A stretch of DNA of 64,000 nucleotides from Multifurca ochricompacta. Taxonomy: Eukaryota; Basidiomycota; Agaricomycetes; Russulales; Russulaceae. The notes below the pieces were generated by a model. It did not search any database. It saw nothing but the letters and a program-made list of their open reading frames with translations, and was not told the DNA's origin. The stretch covers positions 682,001 to 746,000 of the forward strand of contig WTXG01000007.1 in the NCBI GenBank assembly GCA_022496185.1. The letters are read 5' to 3'. This document shows, one piece after another, positions 36,212-48,323 of the stretch. Each line of letters begins with the position of its first letter. Position 1 is the stretch's first letter. A program made the position numbers and the translations under genes.

Positions 36212-38739
36212 ATGACTGAGACCAAGACTGAGAGTCAGACCTTTTTTGCCAACAACATCCCTTATAATAATAACAACATAGGCCCCCTCCCCTTCAAGTA
36301 TGTTTAAATTTAAATTTATATTCGTCTTCTTTCTTTCTTTTTATTTTATTTTATTATATTTTATTTTATTAATTTCGTTATTTGTTTCTTTGTTCTTTTC
36401 TTGTTCTTTCATGCATGCATGCATGCATTCTGTCACCTGTCAAACAGCCACGAGAGAGTGTGGTATGTGTGTGGGTGTGTGTGTCATTTCGATGGACGGA
36501 AGCTATCCGTCGCTCACTCTCAAACTACCCGCTCTGGATCGTCCTTTCCTTACGATTCCTTTTCCCCTCCCTTTTTTCCCCATGCATTAGATCGGCGCTG
36601 ATGTCCCTCAACGTTGTTTACTGATTGACTTTATAGCAAGTTCTCTCAACTCGGCCGCACAACTGAAAGAGGCTCAACCGCGTTTTCTAAAACATTTGCG
36701 TCTGTGGTCCCCTCATATCCTCCTTCTGCCTCAGTATCCCCGGCTGTCACAAGGTCGGTACCTTATCCCCTCTCCCACTCTTCTCTCCGTGACCTTTTTT
36801 TTTGTTTTTGTTTTTCCTACTTCTGATGCCATTCATAGCTCCCCCGACCTCGACTGTGACTACTTTAACAGCTCGAGCATGTCATCCGTCACCTCTGCAG
36901 AGTCTGAGTCCTCCCCTCGGCCAGACAAGCGCCCCGCTTCGCCTGCACAATCTCCCCAGCCAAAGCGCGCCCGCCCGACAGAACTTTCTTTGGATAATTC
37001 CCCTTGGGAAGCCGACCACCCTCCTACAAACTCGGGCGAACAATCGTCGATCGTTTCAGACAGTCCACGTATTCAACTGCCTTCAATCTTTTCGACCTTT
37101 GAGGACCCTTTCCGCTCAGAACACCGTCGTGCTTCCCTGCCAACACTTTCCTCAGAACTTAATTCCCGTAGTCGGCTCCCCTCTGTCACCCCAGCCGCTC
37201 GAGGACTCGCACCGGTCACACACACACACATACACACACATACCCACACCCCTTCCTCTCTATCCTCCTATCAGTTCCCTTCTCAGTCCTCCCTCGATTC
37301 TGACGAACGGTCATCCGTTAGGCCAAAGCTTGCAGCTGACACTCAGCTTGGCTTATCCTTTCCAGACCAGGCCTCTCTCCCCAGTGCGGCCACTCTATCC
37401 AGTTCAGGCACGGCCACCTCATCATCCACCTCCCCCTCATTCACTACCTCCAACTTTGGCTCTCCGCTGACAGCAGACTACAGCGTGCCTCGTACCCATC
37501 TGCCATCCTTACAATTTTCTGATTCAGAATCTTGGGGCACTGCCACTGGCCAAGCTGCATCGCTTCCGGGCATTGTACGGCCAAATTCTACTCCCGGGCC
37601 CGTGCACAGCGCGAGCGCACCCCTAAAGTACGACGACAATTTGCGCCACTCGTCCTTGAGTAGTTCATACACATTTCCTCCCGCTAATCAGTCTACTATG
37701 TACGGGAACGTCGCACGCATCTCTGGTCAGGCGGAGCGTAGAGCATCCTACACTCAGTCGTCTACCTCGGATAACACGAAGGAAGAGTGGAGTTTTTCGT
37801 CTCCAGATATCCTTCTTCCTTCAGCTTCCGCTAATGGGCCGGTCCCGTCGCCATCTCGGACCCCTCCAGCTCCCTCAGCCCCTTCTTCCCTGGTTGATCG
37901 CCCTCAGAAAAAGCGAGGCAAATTACCTAAACCTACGACCGATTTCCTCAAAGATTGGTTGCATCGTCATTCAGATCATCCTTACCCGAGCGAGGACGAG
38001 AAGAAACAACTCTGCGCGGCGACTGGTCTAAGCATGAGCCAGGTTTCTAACTGGATGATAAATGTAGGCTAGATAGAACTCTTTGAAGAGTTTTGAGACC
38101 ACACTGACACCCTTGACCTTTGACTAGGCACGCCGACGGATACTTGCACCTGTACATCGTCCGTCCTCTGGCCCCGCAACGACCCATCCCCTCCCATCAC
38201 AACGCAGTGGAACAACGCACTCAGGGGTTTCTACAAGCACATTGCTTCGTCGCGCGTCTATGCCGACGGACAGTCTGCAGCTATACCATCCGCTTTCCCT
38301 TCAATCCATCTCGCAATCCGGATCGGGCCCTATTGGCTCTGACCCATATTACACACCCTCCAGCCAGCAGCGCAATGTCCTCGAAAATGGCTATGGTGGG
38401 GGTGGGCGCTCATCCTCCATGATGGGACACTATACACAGCATTCGGGAGGGGCCAGCGCCGGTTACACCTTCCCAACACCGGGGTCTATTCCTTCACATC
38501 ACCAGTCTGGTTACGCGCTCGGAAACCAACATACCCCATCGTATCTGTCCTCACACGGGTCATTACCCGGTGGAGGTGGTCATGGGTACTACACCCATCA
38601 GCATCAGCAGCAGCAGCAGCAGCAGCAACAACAACACCAACAACAACAACATCATCAACAGTACTTTTCCGGGAGTCACCAAGACCGGGGTACCCCAACA
38701 CCGTCCAATGGTTCGGGCCCCGGGTACCATCCGCAATGA
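36212..38739 (+). CDS. TALE (KN-type) homeodomain transcription factor
   Basis: Nuclear regulator. Exon 1 (36212 to about 36,297) encodes MTETKTESQTFFANNIPYNN; intron 1 runs to about 36,637 (TA-rich, with an ATGC repeat); another intron ends at about 36,838. A long Ser/Pro-rich disordered region follows, with a putative nuclear signal (PQPKRARP). The homeodomain (about 37,915-38,145) reads KKRGKLPKPTTDFLKDWLHR, HSDHPYPSEDEKKQLCAATG, LSMSQVSNWMIN|ARRRIL. The spacing with PYP between helices 1 and 2 is TALE/KN, and an intron (about 38,063-38,127) splits WMIN from ARRR. The C-terminal region is Gly/Ser-rich and ends in a Gln/His run. This is not the mating-type HD1/HD2 pair: there is no partner gene. 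A stop-free CA-repeat (37,216-37,254) is either coding or an in-frame intron. Confidence 0.88.
38599..38662 (+). repeat. CAG/CAA polyglutamine tract
   Basis: Coding repeat in the homeodomain protein. It gives HQHQQQQQQQQQQ-type sequence, partly interrupted by CAC (His). A pure CAG run precedes CAA codons. Confidence 0.9.
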
Positions 38740-39960
38740 TTCCGGTGCCGTGTGATGGATGATGAATGCTAGCATCCTTCCATTTCCGCCTAGTCCCATG
38801 TATTACTCTCATATTTCCCTGTCGGAAGTAAAGTGGACCCAGCGCGCAATCGGGGGCGATGAGATGCTAGTCGGAGGCGCAAGGTACGATGCTCGGCTGA
38901 GGGTTTGTGAGAATCTCACAAAAAATGGACAGCTCGTACGTACGTACAATCGGTAAATTCTTTCCTGCTAGCTCATCGGGCTATCCCCCCCACGGACTTT
39001 TGCTCTCCCAGAAAAATGCGTCTTGTGTCTGTGACCACCGTTAGCTTTTTTTTGTTCTGTGTTGTTATAGTTGTTACCGCCTCACGTTCTCTCTCTCTCT
39101 TTCCCCACGTTGCGTAACGCACTCTTGCTCTTGCACTATCATCACGTCTCGTTGGATATATATTCTACTTGAATGATTCTAGCACTAATATACCCCACTG
39201 TGGTTTTTTTGTCTCTGCTTCTGAACGCTTCCATTCTATGGAAGCGAGCTATATCTCATTGAGTCGCAACGTTGGTATTGACCCAGCCGGATTGTTCGTT
39301 TGGGCGTCAAAACTTGGAGTGTGAAACTGCAACTGCAATCAAATGCCGAATAGACCACACGGGGCCTGAATTCCACCTCCCTCCATCCAGAGAGACACAA
39401 AAACACTCTGCTTTTGATGAGACAATACGATAAAAAAAAACCGATAATATAAAATATTGTCCCCACGCGCTTGCGCCGCAACCAATGCAACACGGCAACA
39501 CGGATAACAAGATAACAGCACGCATACGTACACACAGGCACCAGAAAGGGGGAACACACCAAACACCGTGCTTTGGTATTTCAAAAACAAAAAAAAAACC
39601 CCCCTTCATCCGAGTTGTTAATTAGTGCAGAGCATTTCCGGTCACTTTTTATTTTATATTTTATTTGACCGAAGGAATGGACAAAGCAGCAACACGCCGC
39701 CCGAGGAAGTCCAACAACAACATTCATTCACTTTCAGACTTGGACGCGGTCTTTTGGTTCGCGAGAAGTTGGGTACGTGGGGGAGGGGGGGGGCAAGGAA
39801 ATTGTTCTTGTCCGGGTCTTCTCGGTCGGAACTGCCTCGACATTATTGAATGAAAACCACCGTGCAGGGATGAGGGAGGGCAATAAATCGGGAACAAGGT
39901 TGTTCTCACACGTTCCCTACCCCATGAGGAGTTAGAGTTAGATTGGCTTCCGACCTCCGG
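38740..39960. other. 3' flank of homeobox gene, no gene seen
   Basis: 1.2 kb with CT-rich and A-run sequence. It probably holds the 3' UTR. The last non-transposon sequence I can recognise as host-like lies around here. Confidence 0.45.
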
Positions 39961-41812
39961 TCTAATGCGGGCACCTGCTTAGTTTCAAATGAGCCTAAAT
40001 CACATGATCATATTAATTTTTTTAATACAAATTGACTCCAAATAATATGGAATATGGATTTTGTACTCTGAGTGCAGCAGCTACTACATGCAAGAGCAGG
40101 TGCCCCTGGTAGATTACAAACTAATGGGTCCACCACATTCCTCTAGTGGACAATGATGACTTCCTACCATCTTGCCCTTCACATTCCAAACATTAAGAAG
40201 GACCTCAGGTTTTGAAGAACCTACAGTGGGTCAAAAAATTGTCCCAATGTTTGCACCATTCCTAGTATTCACTCTATAGCACCAAGGCATTTAGGAATAT
40301 GGATATGGTGTGGCAGTACAGTGGGCAACAAAACTGTTGCAATGTTTTTGTACATCTGCATTTTTTGTTTTTTGTTTTGTTTTTTGAATTGAGTTTCATT
40401 GACATGCTTGCAAGGCCTTGCCCAAGTTGCACAGCTATCTAGTACAAAGGGTCCCCTAGTAGCTACTGATGTATTAGGGTGGAGCCCCATTGAAAAAACC
40501 CTGAGGGGAAAAGTAAAGGTGATGAAGTTGGTTAAGTGAGGCAGGGCCAACTGCAATGCCATGTGGGTTCAGACCAGCCAAATCAGGGGGAGGGATGGGG
40601 TCCATTGATTCTTTGCCAGGTCTAATCTGGTTCAGGGGGCAGTATTGCAGTGTAAGGCTTCAAGGCTGCACATGAGTTTTGGAGGAAGTGGAGTGGGCTT
40701 CCACAAGGTTCTTGGTGTTGAAGATTGTAACACCTAGTGTGGGACATTTGGCATGACTTGTGCAACAGCTTCATAGCTTCAATCAAGTTGACACACCATC
40801 AATAGGTGTCAGAGAAGGCAGGATGAGTCAGAGTCAAATGGAGCTGCCTCTGTTGGAAGTGCAGCCATAGCATGCAACCACCCATTGATACCAGAGATGG
40901 CAGCCCAGATTTGATCATCACCAATGCAATATTCAGAGCATGTGGGTCATGCAAATTTTCTTGATCATAAAGACTCAGTAGCATAGTTAGAAACCTCAGT
41001 CTTTCTATCCCAAAGACTGAGGTCAGTACTTTCTGTGTTACAGCTACATTATCCATTCACTGATTCATTTGTGTAGCTATGCATTTATAGGTATTAACAA
41101 ATTACATAGTCTTTCTATCCCAAAGACTGAGCTACACATTTATAGCTTGCTACAGATTATGAGACCTGAGTTGCTCTAAATCAAATCAGAACACACACCA
41201 GACAGAACACCACCACACACTCTAAGCAATGAGTTCCCTGACCAGCACAGCTGTTATGTCTGGTGCGGGATGTTCCACACAATGTGTGTGACAGCATAGT
41301 TCAATGGTTTTGGATAAGAAGTCAATGAGACCTCTTGGAGTTTAAGACAGGAGGAGTCAGAGTTGAAGGGGCTGTTCCCTAAGACACTGGTAAGTGGAGA
41401 GTGCCAGAAGCACTGAGATAACTAAGTTGAAGTCAATAGGGACTGTCCAGAAGACAAGCACTGATGTATTCAATAAGTTGAGTCTAAGGTCTACAAGGTA
41501 GTTACTGTGGACTTATATACATAAAGGAATGGTGATTATCTAATAGAGAAATACAGAGTCAAGTGGGTCTGAATATCCAGAAATGGAGGGCATAACACCT
41601 GTCTTCTGATAGGGGAATAAGTAAGTGTCCAGTCATAAGATAAGAAGATAAGAAAAGAAGGGATTAACATGGACAAGCAAGTCATAAACAGTTACAAAGG
41701 TGATCATGGGGAGGGGTCACATGGGGGAATGTAAGATGGAGATGTGATCAGATAAGATATGGAAGATGGACAGGAGGGATCTGCATTGTGCAAGTCAAAG
41801 AAAAGGGGTAGG
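39961..41812. other. Transposon-like AT-rich DNA, unresolved
   Basis: Base composition and word use change to those of the transposon block. A short direct repeat (AGTCTTTCTATCCCAAAGACT, itself partly palindromic) occurs at about 41,002 and 41,108. An 85-codon minus-strand ORF (41,056-40,799) is open, but I recognise no family. No LTR or TIR pair resolves this part. It may be the older remnant into which copia C inserted. Confidence 0.4.
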
Positions 41813-42218
41813 TGTTGAGATGAGCCAGACTCCCGGGTGGACTTGATCTAATGATCGTGATAAGATAAACTAAAGTGCGTCCATTAACTGATTGAGATAC
41901 AATTCCACACTGCATGCACAACACATTCCTTCTTATATCTTGTCACAAGTAAATAGAACTATTTACTGTTATGATTGTCACACCTTTATGTAGTATAAAA
42001 GGTCATTATATTGTATGCATTCACTTCAGTTTTGACCACAACAACTGAAGTGAGTATCAGTATCTTATCTTTACTGTAGTTAGCTAATGCTTAGTAATAG
42101 CCTATCTGCTATCTACATAGGTAAAGATACTAATTAATATATAAGTTTTGACCACAACAACTGAACCTATCTGCTATCTACATAGATAGCTAAACCCTTT
42201 CACAGCTGTGTTTCATCA
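41813..42218 (+). repeat. Copia C 5' LTR (end approximate)
   Basis: Starts TGTTGAGATGAGCC, has a TATA-like AGTATAAAAGG (41,992-42,002) and two copies of a TTTTGACCACAACAACTGAA/TATCTGCTATCTACATAG module. An inverted partial copy lies at about 42,440-42,777 and ends CATCTCAACA, which confirms the left edge. The right edge is set by CATCA near 42,218 and is uncertain. Confidence 0.65.
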
Positions 42219-42231
42219 GTAGGCTCAGTAC

Positions 42232-44379
42232 TAGGGCTGCACACTGTACCTGTACCTCACGGTATGGACGGGTCTGTAGTACGGTTGCTGTACCCATGCT
42301 GTACCAAGCTCAAGTCAATGTCAAGACAGACGGTGGACAGGTACAGAAAATGCTGTCCAAACCATCAAAAAAACGGCCGTTGATGGCATTAGACAGCATG
42401 GACGGCATTGACTGAATGAGCTTTAATCTTATCATTAAGCCACCAAAACTCCCCCACTATAGTAGTATCTTTACCTATTTAGATAGCAGATAAGTGTTAG
42501 CTAAATATGGTAAAGATAAGAGATAAGATAAACTAACTAATACTCCAGTTTATGTGGTCAAAACTGAAGTGAATGCATACAAAGTAGCAACATTTTATAC
42601 TGTTCAGAGGAGCATGGTAATAAGTAGAATAAATATAGTTATTTAAATGTGACAAGACAGAAGGAATGTGTTGTGCGTGCAATGTCTCTGAATCATTATC
42701 TGACACTTTAGATTATCTTATCATAATTATAAGATCAGGAGCCCCAACAATCCTGTCACTACTGGCCCATCTCAACAGCAGGTATGCTTCCATTTTTCAA
42801 GAAGTAGCTATTATTAAAATTTAATCCAAAGAACAAGGACAATGCTCAATTTTCTGTTGACTGCTGGGAAATGAGGGTGAGATCGCTGCATTAAGGAGGC
42901 CCCAAGATGCAATGAATAGATCCTCCATCCATGTGGTGGAGTCTTACAGCTTTGTCTTACCATGACATATCAGCCCACCCAAGGACCAGATGGTCAATTT
43001 CCTGGACATTTTTGGCATCCAGACTGCTTGAAAGCCATCCTGAGGGTGCATGTGTTATGCAAGTTGACCTTCTTAGATTTAGATAAGATAAGAAGGAGTC
43101 TGGACCGATCTGACCCAGTCCATGCATGTGATGCAAAGTAGTCACAGCAATGGACATTGTAGATACACGCAGCCATTGATTGAGTAATACAAAATGATAA
43201 TCTGATTACAGTGTAGTCTAAAGTAGTCTAGTATGTCTTTTGGATAATGCCAGAACAGCAGAAATGATCACACATTGGTAAATAAGATGTGTCAGGGCAC
43301 TCAGAAGAGTGGGCCACTGATAACTAGTTAGATTTACATTGCACCCTTGATCAGCTTTGGTATTTCATAGAATAGTACTAGGACATATTTAAAGACACTC
43401 TGTATTACACTGCAGACCACATCTTGTCCTCTTTGGGCTGCAGGTGTGCTTTATTGCTCTATCTTTGTATTTACTTAGGCCCAACTGATCTTGTCCTCTT
43501 GGGGCTGTAGGCTCTTAGTGATTGTTCAATATAGGTCTATTCTTGCTGCATTAGCAAGGCAGAGTCCTCTGACTGCTTCAAGCCTTATGTGGGCATTAAT
43601 CTCTGCATTCTAGGCAGCCTTCTGACTAGGATATCTTCACCAGTGAGTTTTACCATGATCATTACATCTTATCTTATCTACATAGCAAGCGCGGGATAGA
43701 AGCACCCATTACAATCCACATTTGTCAAGAAGCGGTTGCATCTTGCACACACCTGATACTGCACTGGGCTGTTCAGCTGTCAATCAGTCTAGATACGATG
43801 CTTTATTTAGGCCTTAATGTAATTGTGATCACATTTAGAAAACATAATTGATGAAATCAAAACGCATCTCACACTTAATTAGATACTGAGTATATACATC
43901 TCAGATCAATCATGTGGTCAAATCACATTGCGAGACATTTACTTTAATTTAGTATCAATATAGCACATCTAAATTGTATATAAAGCCACTAAATCTGCTA
44001 TAGATAAAGCAGTTGCTATTGCATTATTGCGAGAATCTAAAACAAGCCTGCACCATGCCTGTTTCTACACTACAGCATAAACTACATAAAAGCTACCTGC
44101 TCGACTCTATATTCTCTCTAGAATACCCTCAACCTTGAGAATGCACCTATTAATTACTTTATCACTCTAAGCTTATTGCTCATGCTGCCCTGCACAATTT
44201 TATTTTCTGTAGTACTACTGTCTAATACCATATACCATAAATGGCTGTATCCGTACCTGTACCATACCTGTCAGCAATCCAGTGAGTACAAAAAACGGAT
44301 GGTGGATGGGTCGGCTGTACCCATCCTATTACTGTCAAATGGACGGCCATTACTGTAAAATGGATGGTGTGCAGCCCTA
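42232..44379. mobile_element. hAT-like non-autonomous element, family 1
   Basis: 2,148 bp. Ends TAGGGCTGCACAC and GTGTGCAGCCCTA are inverted repeats. It is flanked by the perfect 8-bp direct repeat CTCAGTAC (42,224-42,231 and 44,380-44,387), the hAT signature. No transposase-like ORF is visible. The interior holds an inverted fragment of the copia C LTR and, at about 43,780-44,060, sequence resembling the 343-bp insertion of copia B. It lies between the copia C LTR and gag. Confidence 0.85.
42440..42777 (-). repeat. Inverted copia C LTR fragment
   Basis: Reverse complement of the LTR at 41,813: it shares CATTCACTTCAGTTTTGAC-type sequence, the ATGTGACAAGA.AGAAGGAATGTG block and the terminal CATCTCAACA. 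The left edge is not defined and I see no TSD. Confidence 0.6.
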
Positions 44380-44937
44380 CTCAGTACTGATCATAACAAC
44401 AGCAGCACCCAAATTAGCAGCAGCAGCATCTGCAGCAAACTCAAAAGGAGCATGTCAATATGACATACCTCACTTGGAAGACAATGGTGGAAACTTCATG
44501 TTCTGGAAGTACAGAGTTCAGATGGTCCTGAAACTGTGGAGATTGTGGTCTGTGGTTGATGGATCAGAGCCTCAGCCAGGTGCCACAGCACCTCCTGAAG
44601 CACAGGAGGAATGGGCACTCAAAGATAGCAAAGCACAAGCACAAAAATTGTTGATGCTCAAGGATGAACCCCTGAGTACAGTCCTGTACATGAAGACAGC
44701 CAAGGAATGCTGGGAAAAGCTATTAGTCCATTATGAAGGGAAAGGAGAACAGAAGATTGTTTACCTTATCAATGATGTATTCTGTTCCACCCTCTCAGAC
44801 ACAGAATCCCTTGAGCCCCAGATAAATGCCATAGTCAGGGCCACCCATACCTAGTGTTTGCCACAGGTAACCTGCAGGTAAAAACACATGGACCCATACC
44901 TGTACCCATATGTACCCAGACCCTTACACCAAGGGTA

Positions 44938-45450
44938 TGTTGACACAGGACGTGTCTGGAGATGCTTCAGGCATCTAAGGATCACTTTAGCTGTAGATAA
45001 GATTAGATTAGGTTCCGGAGTTTCAGACTTTTTATGATATCTTTATTACATTTCTTTCTCACCTTACTCAGCTAATTAGTGATGTCCTTAGTAATGTGCA
45101 GTAAGCACATGATATCTCTTTGGCCAATGGCCTTTATCCCTCTCTGTTTATTGTCCGGCACTTGTGGACTTATTCCCAGTGCACACAGACGATTTCCCCT
45201 GGCCCCTATGGGTATAAAAGGGTGTCTGTTTCATCTCTTTCACTTCAGAGTTCTTCTAACCTCTGAAGTGTAAGTTCCTTTTACTATACTTCCTTTTTAC
45301 CTTTGACTAACAGTCTCCTGTAGTCTACTTGTCTTTTAGGTCAGTAGTATAGTTGTATAAGAGTTCTTCTAACCTCTGAAGTTCTACTTGTCTTTTAGCC
45401 TAACCACTACTAACCACAGTCAGTATAACCAGCAGCATGATTGTTTGACA
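44938..45450 (+). repeat. Solo LTR, copia family A, copy 1
   Basis: 513 bp, TGTTGACACAGG ... GATTGTTTGACA, flanked by the 5-bp TSD GGGTA (44,933-44,937 and 45,451-45,455). A TATA box (GGGTATAAAAGGG, about 45,209) is followed by a duplicated AGAGTTCTTCTAACCTCTGA module. A classic product of LTR-LTR recombination. Confidence 0.92.
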
Positions 45451-45832
45451 GGGTATGGGTTTGCCATACTATGGGTACAGGTACACCACAGGTTGTATAC
45501 CTGCAGGTAAGGGTAGATATTTACATTTCAGTCTGATAGCCTAGAATAACATTGTACTACTTAAGCTATAATCCATTCATCATCTGGCCATTCTTCATTG
45601 TTTTTGGTATCAGGTTGAGATGCTGCATACTTTAAATCAGCAGTCTCTACATAACCTGCCTTTGTCCAAGCTCCCAAACATAGAAGAGCCTGAGTTGTAT
45701 GCAATGGGACCACTGGGTCTGTATACAGTATCTACAATACATGTACTGTATAGTTTTTCTGTGGCTGGTGCAATACCACATGCATTGCCACCCTCATTGC
45801 CACCCTTCCAATCTCAGCTTACCTGCTCTGGC

Positions 45833-46334
45833 TAGTGATGTGCCTGGCCCGGCTCAAAGCCGGAAGCCAGGCCAAGCCGGGCCTGTTTGGGCCGGGCCAA
45901 GCCAGGCCGTTGTGACGGCCCAGCAAGGGCTTTGGCCCGGCTCAGAGAAACTAAAAGCCAAAGCCGCTGGCTCAGGCCGCGGCTTTCAACAGCACATACA
46001 AGTGCAATAGCAATCATCAAAATCAGTAGAAATCTGATCACAAAGTGGTTGATTTGGGTCACGTGATCATGTTTATTGCGGCATTTCAAACTTTTTCTTC
46101 GATATAGCTTTGCAATACGTAACACACTAAGTCATATTTGGATTAGCTGAACTATAACTACTAGTTATATGTCATAAAATTTTCTCTGCCAAAAGCCGCG
46201 GCTTGGGCCAAGCCGGGCCAGGGCCAAGCCGTCTGTGGCGGCTTTGGCTCGGCCCAGACTTCAGGAAAGCCGGAGCCGCCCCAGGCCGAGCCAAAGCCGC
46301 GGCTTTTGGGCCAAGCCGGGCCAGAACATCACTA
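45833..46334. mobile_element. GC-rich hAT-like MITE, family 3
   Basis: 502 bp. Ends TAGTGATGTGCCTGGCCCGG and CCGGGCCAGAACATCACTA. TSD GCTCTGGC on both sides (45,825-45,832 and 46,335-46,342). Both subterminal arms are packed with GGCCCGGC/GCCGCGGC palindromic words around an AT-rich core, suggesting clustered transposase sites or strong hairpins. No ORF. Confidence 0.9.
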
Positions 46335-46592
46335 GCTCTGGCAGGTAAGGGTTGGGTGTCTGTGGGTAGGGGTCACATGAGGGGTTAGAAGACATGACCC
46401 TGGCCTGTACCTGCATGTACCCTGACCACATACCCAGCAGGTTGTGCCTACCTGTAGCAAACACTACCCATACCATATCCAACATTGGCTTGCCATTGGA
46501 TGACAAGCTTGTTGCTTTCATGATCATCTCCTCACTCCCAACCTCCCTATCCACACTAAAAACCATCCTTTCTACAGCCAACCCCTCTTCCC

Positions 46593-48033
46593 TAGTGATT
46601 GTCAAGGGGTTTCATACCTGCACAGGTAAGTGCCATGGGTTTTGCCAGGTACGGGTATGGGTATATGGCTCCCAACCCATGGAAACCCATACCCACGTGG
46701 TGGGTTTGGCGGGTATAGGCACCAATTATGCATTGACAAGATCAGTAGAATTTCCAAGATAAAACACATCTGCAGCCACAAAAATACAAGATCTCATCTG
46801 ATGTATGCTACAGGGTATCTTTAAATATGTTCTAGTGTTATCCTACAAAATATCAAAGCAGATCAACTGTGCAATGTAAAATAAAAGTGTTATCAGTGAT
46901 CTACATTCTTGAAAATCATGATGCATTTGTTTTATTAATGTGCAATCATTTCCGCCAGTCTGGCACTATCTAAAATACACTCTAGACTAATATAGACTAT
47001 TCTATAATCTAATTATCAAATTAATTTATTGAAACAAGGCCTGCATGTGTCTACAAGCTGCATGGGGCAGTGACTACATTGCATCGCATGGTGGTCTGAC
47101 CTCCTTCCTATTAAGGAAGGTTGACTTAAACGTGCAGAAATGTGCATCCAGGGACCAGGACAGTCACACTTGTATGAAATGAAAGCAGAATAATAAAATA
47201 ATAATGTAAATAAAGGATCCATTTAATCTTCTGAACATAAACCAGCAATTTTTGAGGGATCTTGAGTAGCCATAAATGAATGCATTGTGTCCAAGTGCTT
47301 ATCTCCTTGACTGGGATGGCCTGGGCCATTTACCTGAAATGTGCAGAAATGCAAAGAACAGTTGCACTCATATAAAATTGAAACCAGAATAATAAAATAA
47401 AAATAGAATAATAAATTATCTTAATCTTATGAACATAAAATAGGAATCTTTGAGGGATCTTGAGTAGCCATAAATGAATGCATTGTGTCCAAGTGCATAT
47501 CTCCTTGACTGGGATGTCCCAGGCTGGATGTCCAAAATGTGCAATGCAAGTAAAGAACTTGCATGTGTTTCATTTTATGGGCAACCCAGGTATCAAAACA
47601 ATTATCCAGGGGTTACCCCTGCTAATTTCTATGTGTTCATCAATTTTTTTTGCATTCTGTGTGGTTATCTGACAGGCTTTTCATCAATGTTCTATAACAT
47701 CCTATCTAATCATCTCTGTATACTGGATTTTAGTTGTGCTTGTATAAAATTGAAAGCAGAATAATAAAATAAAAATGGAATAATGAATTATTTTAATCTT
47801 CTGAACATAAAACAAGAGTCATTGAGGGATCTCAAGCAGCCACAAATGAACGCATTGTGTATCTTCTTGGTCTGGGATGGCCCAGGCCAGTTATCCAAAA
47901 TGCATGATGCAAGTAAAGAACTTGCACACGTTTTCACGGGTGACCCACAGGTAACCCATACCCATCACCATGGGTACAGGTACAGGTATGGGTACCAACA
48001 AGGATACCCCAGGGTTACCCCTGCCAATCACTA
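46593..48033. mobile_element. hAT-like element, family 4
   Basis: 1,441 bp. Ends TAGTGATTGTCAAGGGG and CCCCTGCCAATCACTA. TSD CTCTTCCC at 46,585-46,592 and 48,034-48,041. The interior has three diverged copies of an approximately 190-bp unit and subterminal GGTATGGGTA words like family 2. No transposase. Confidence 0.88.
47166..47940 (+). repeat. Three diverged tandem units of about 190 bp
   Basis: Each unit has AAAGCAGAATAATAAAATAA, then AATCTTCTGAACATAAA, TTGAGGGATCT and ATGAATGCATTGTGTCCAAG, then CTGGGATG-GCCC and AAGTAAAGAACTTGCA. Units begin near 47,166, 47,370 and 47,745. The third is separated by about 180 bp of other sequence. Confidence 0.75.
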
Positions 48034-48323
48034 CTCTTCCCTTACCATTGAGCATGTAAAGTCACAAATAATTCTTGATGAACAATGCTGCATTCAAGAA
48101 TTGGGCCTTGGAGTGACTGCTTTGCATGCTCAGCAAATACAGCTAAAAAGGGAAAAGAAAAGTCAGAAGAGGAGAAGACAAAGAAACACTGCACTCACTG
48201 TAAGAAGTGTGGCCATGTGGTGGAAGAGTGTTGGAAGCTGGAGAAGGAAAATGAGGCCAAAGCAAGCAGCACCAGAGATGATAAGCAGAAACCCCCCAAT
48301 GCTACAGCCAAAGTCATGATTAC

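Larger units (their letters stand above)
44852..46466. mobile_element. hAT-like element, family 2, with nested insertions
   Basis: 1,615 bp. Ends TAGTGTTTGCCACAGGTA and TACCTGTAGCAAACACTA are near-perfect inverted repeats. Flanks are the 8-bp TSD CCCATACC (44,844-44,851 and 46,467-46,474). About 590 bp remain after discounting the solo LTR at 44,938 and the MITE at 45,833. Subterminal GGGTATGGGTAC-type words repeat in both orientations. No transposase. Confidence 0.88.
44388..48323 (+). pseudogene. Copia C gag, split by two hAT-like elements
   Basis: Ty1/copia nucleocapsid/gag fragment in three pieces: 44,388-44,851, 46,475-46,592 and 48,042-48,323. Piece 1 has the UBN2-type gag region (GNFMFWKYRVQMVLKLWRLW, LYMKTAKECWEKLLVHYEGK). 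Piece 2 has LPLDDKLVAFMIISSLPTSL. Piece 3 has the zinc knuckle CTHCKKCGHVVEEC (CX2CX4HX4C). The first two junctions rejoin in frame once each hAT element and one TSD copy are left out. A -1 shift near 48,080 separates piece 3's start from its knuckle. No ATG lies in frame at the start. There is no pol: the knuckle is followed by another insertion. Confidence 0.85.

Noticed and set aside
36212..38739. Mating-type homeodomain locus
   Set aside because: Only one homeodomain gene is present, of somatic TALE/KN style, with no divergent HD partner or MIP gene beside it.
39969..40105. Small MITE with GGGCACCTGCT/AGCAGGTGCCC ends
   Set aside because: The 11-bp inverted pair lacks any target-site duplication, so it could be chance.
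40799..41056. 85-codon minus-strand ORF as a gene
   Set aside because: No family resemblance, and it lies in repeat-like DNA.
42232..48033. hAT transposase genes in the TIR elements
   Set aside because: No long ORF and no transposase motif in any of them. All appear non-autonomous.
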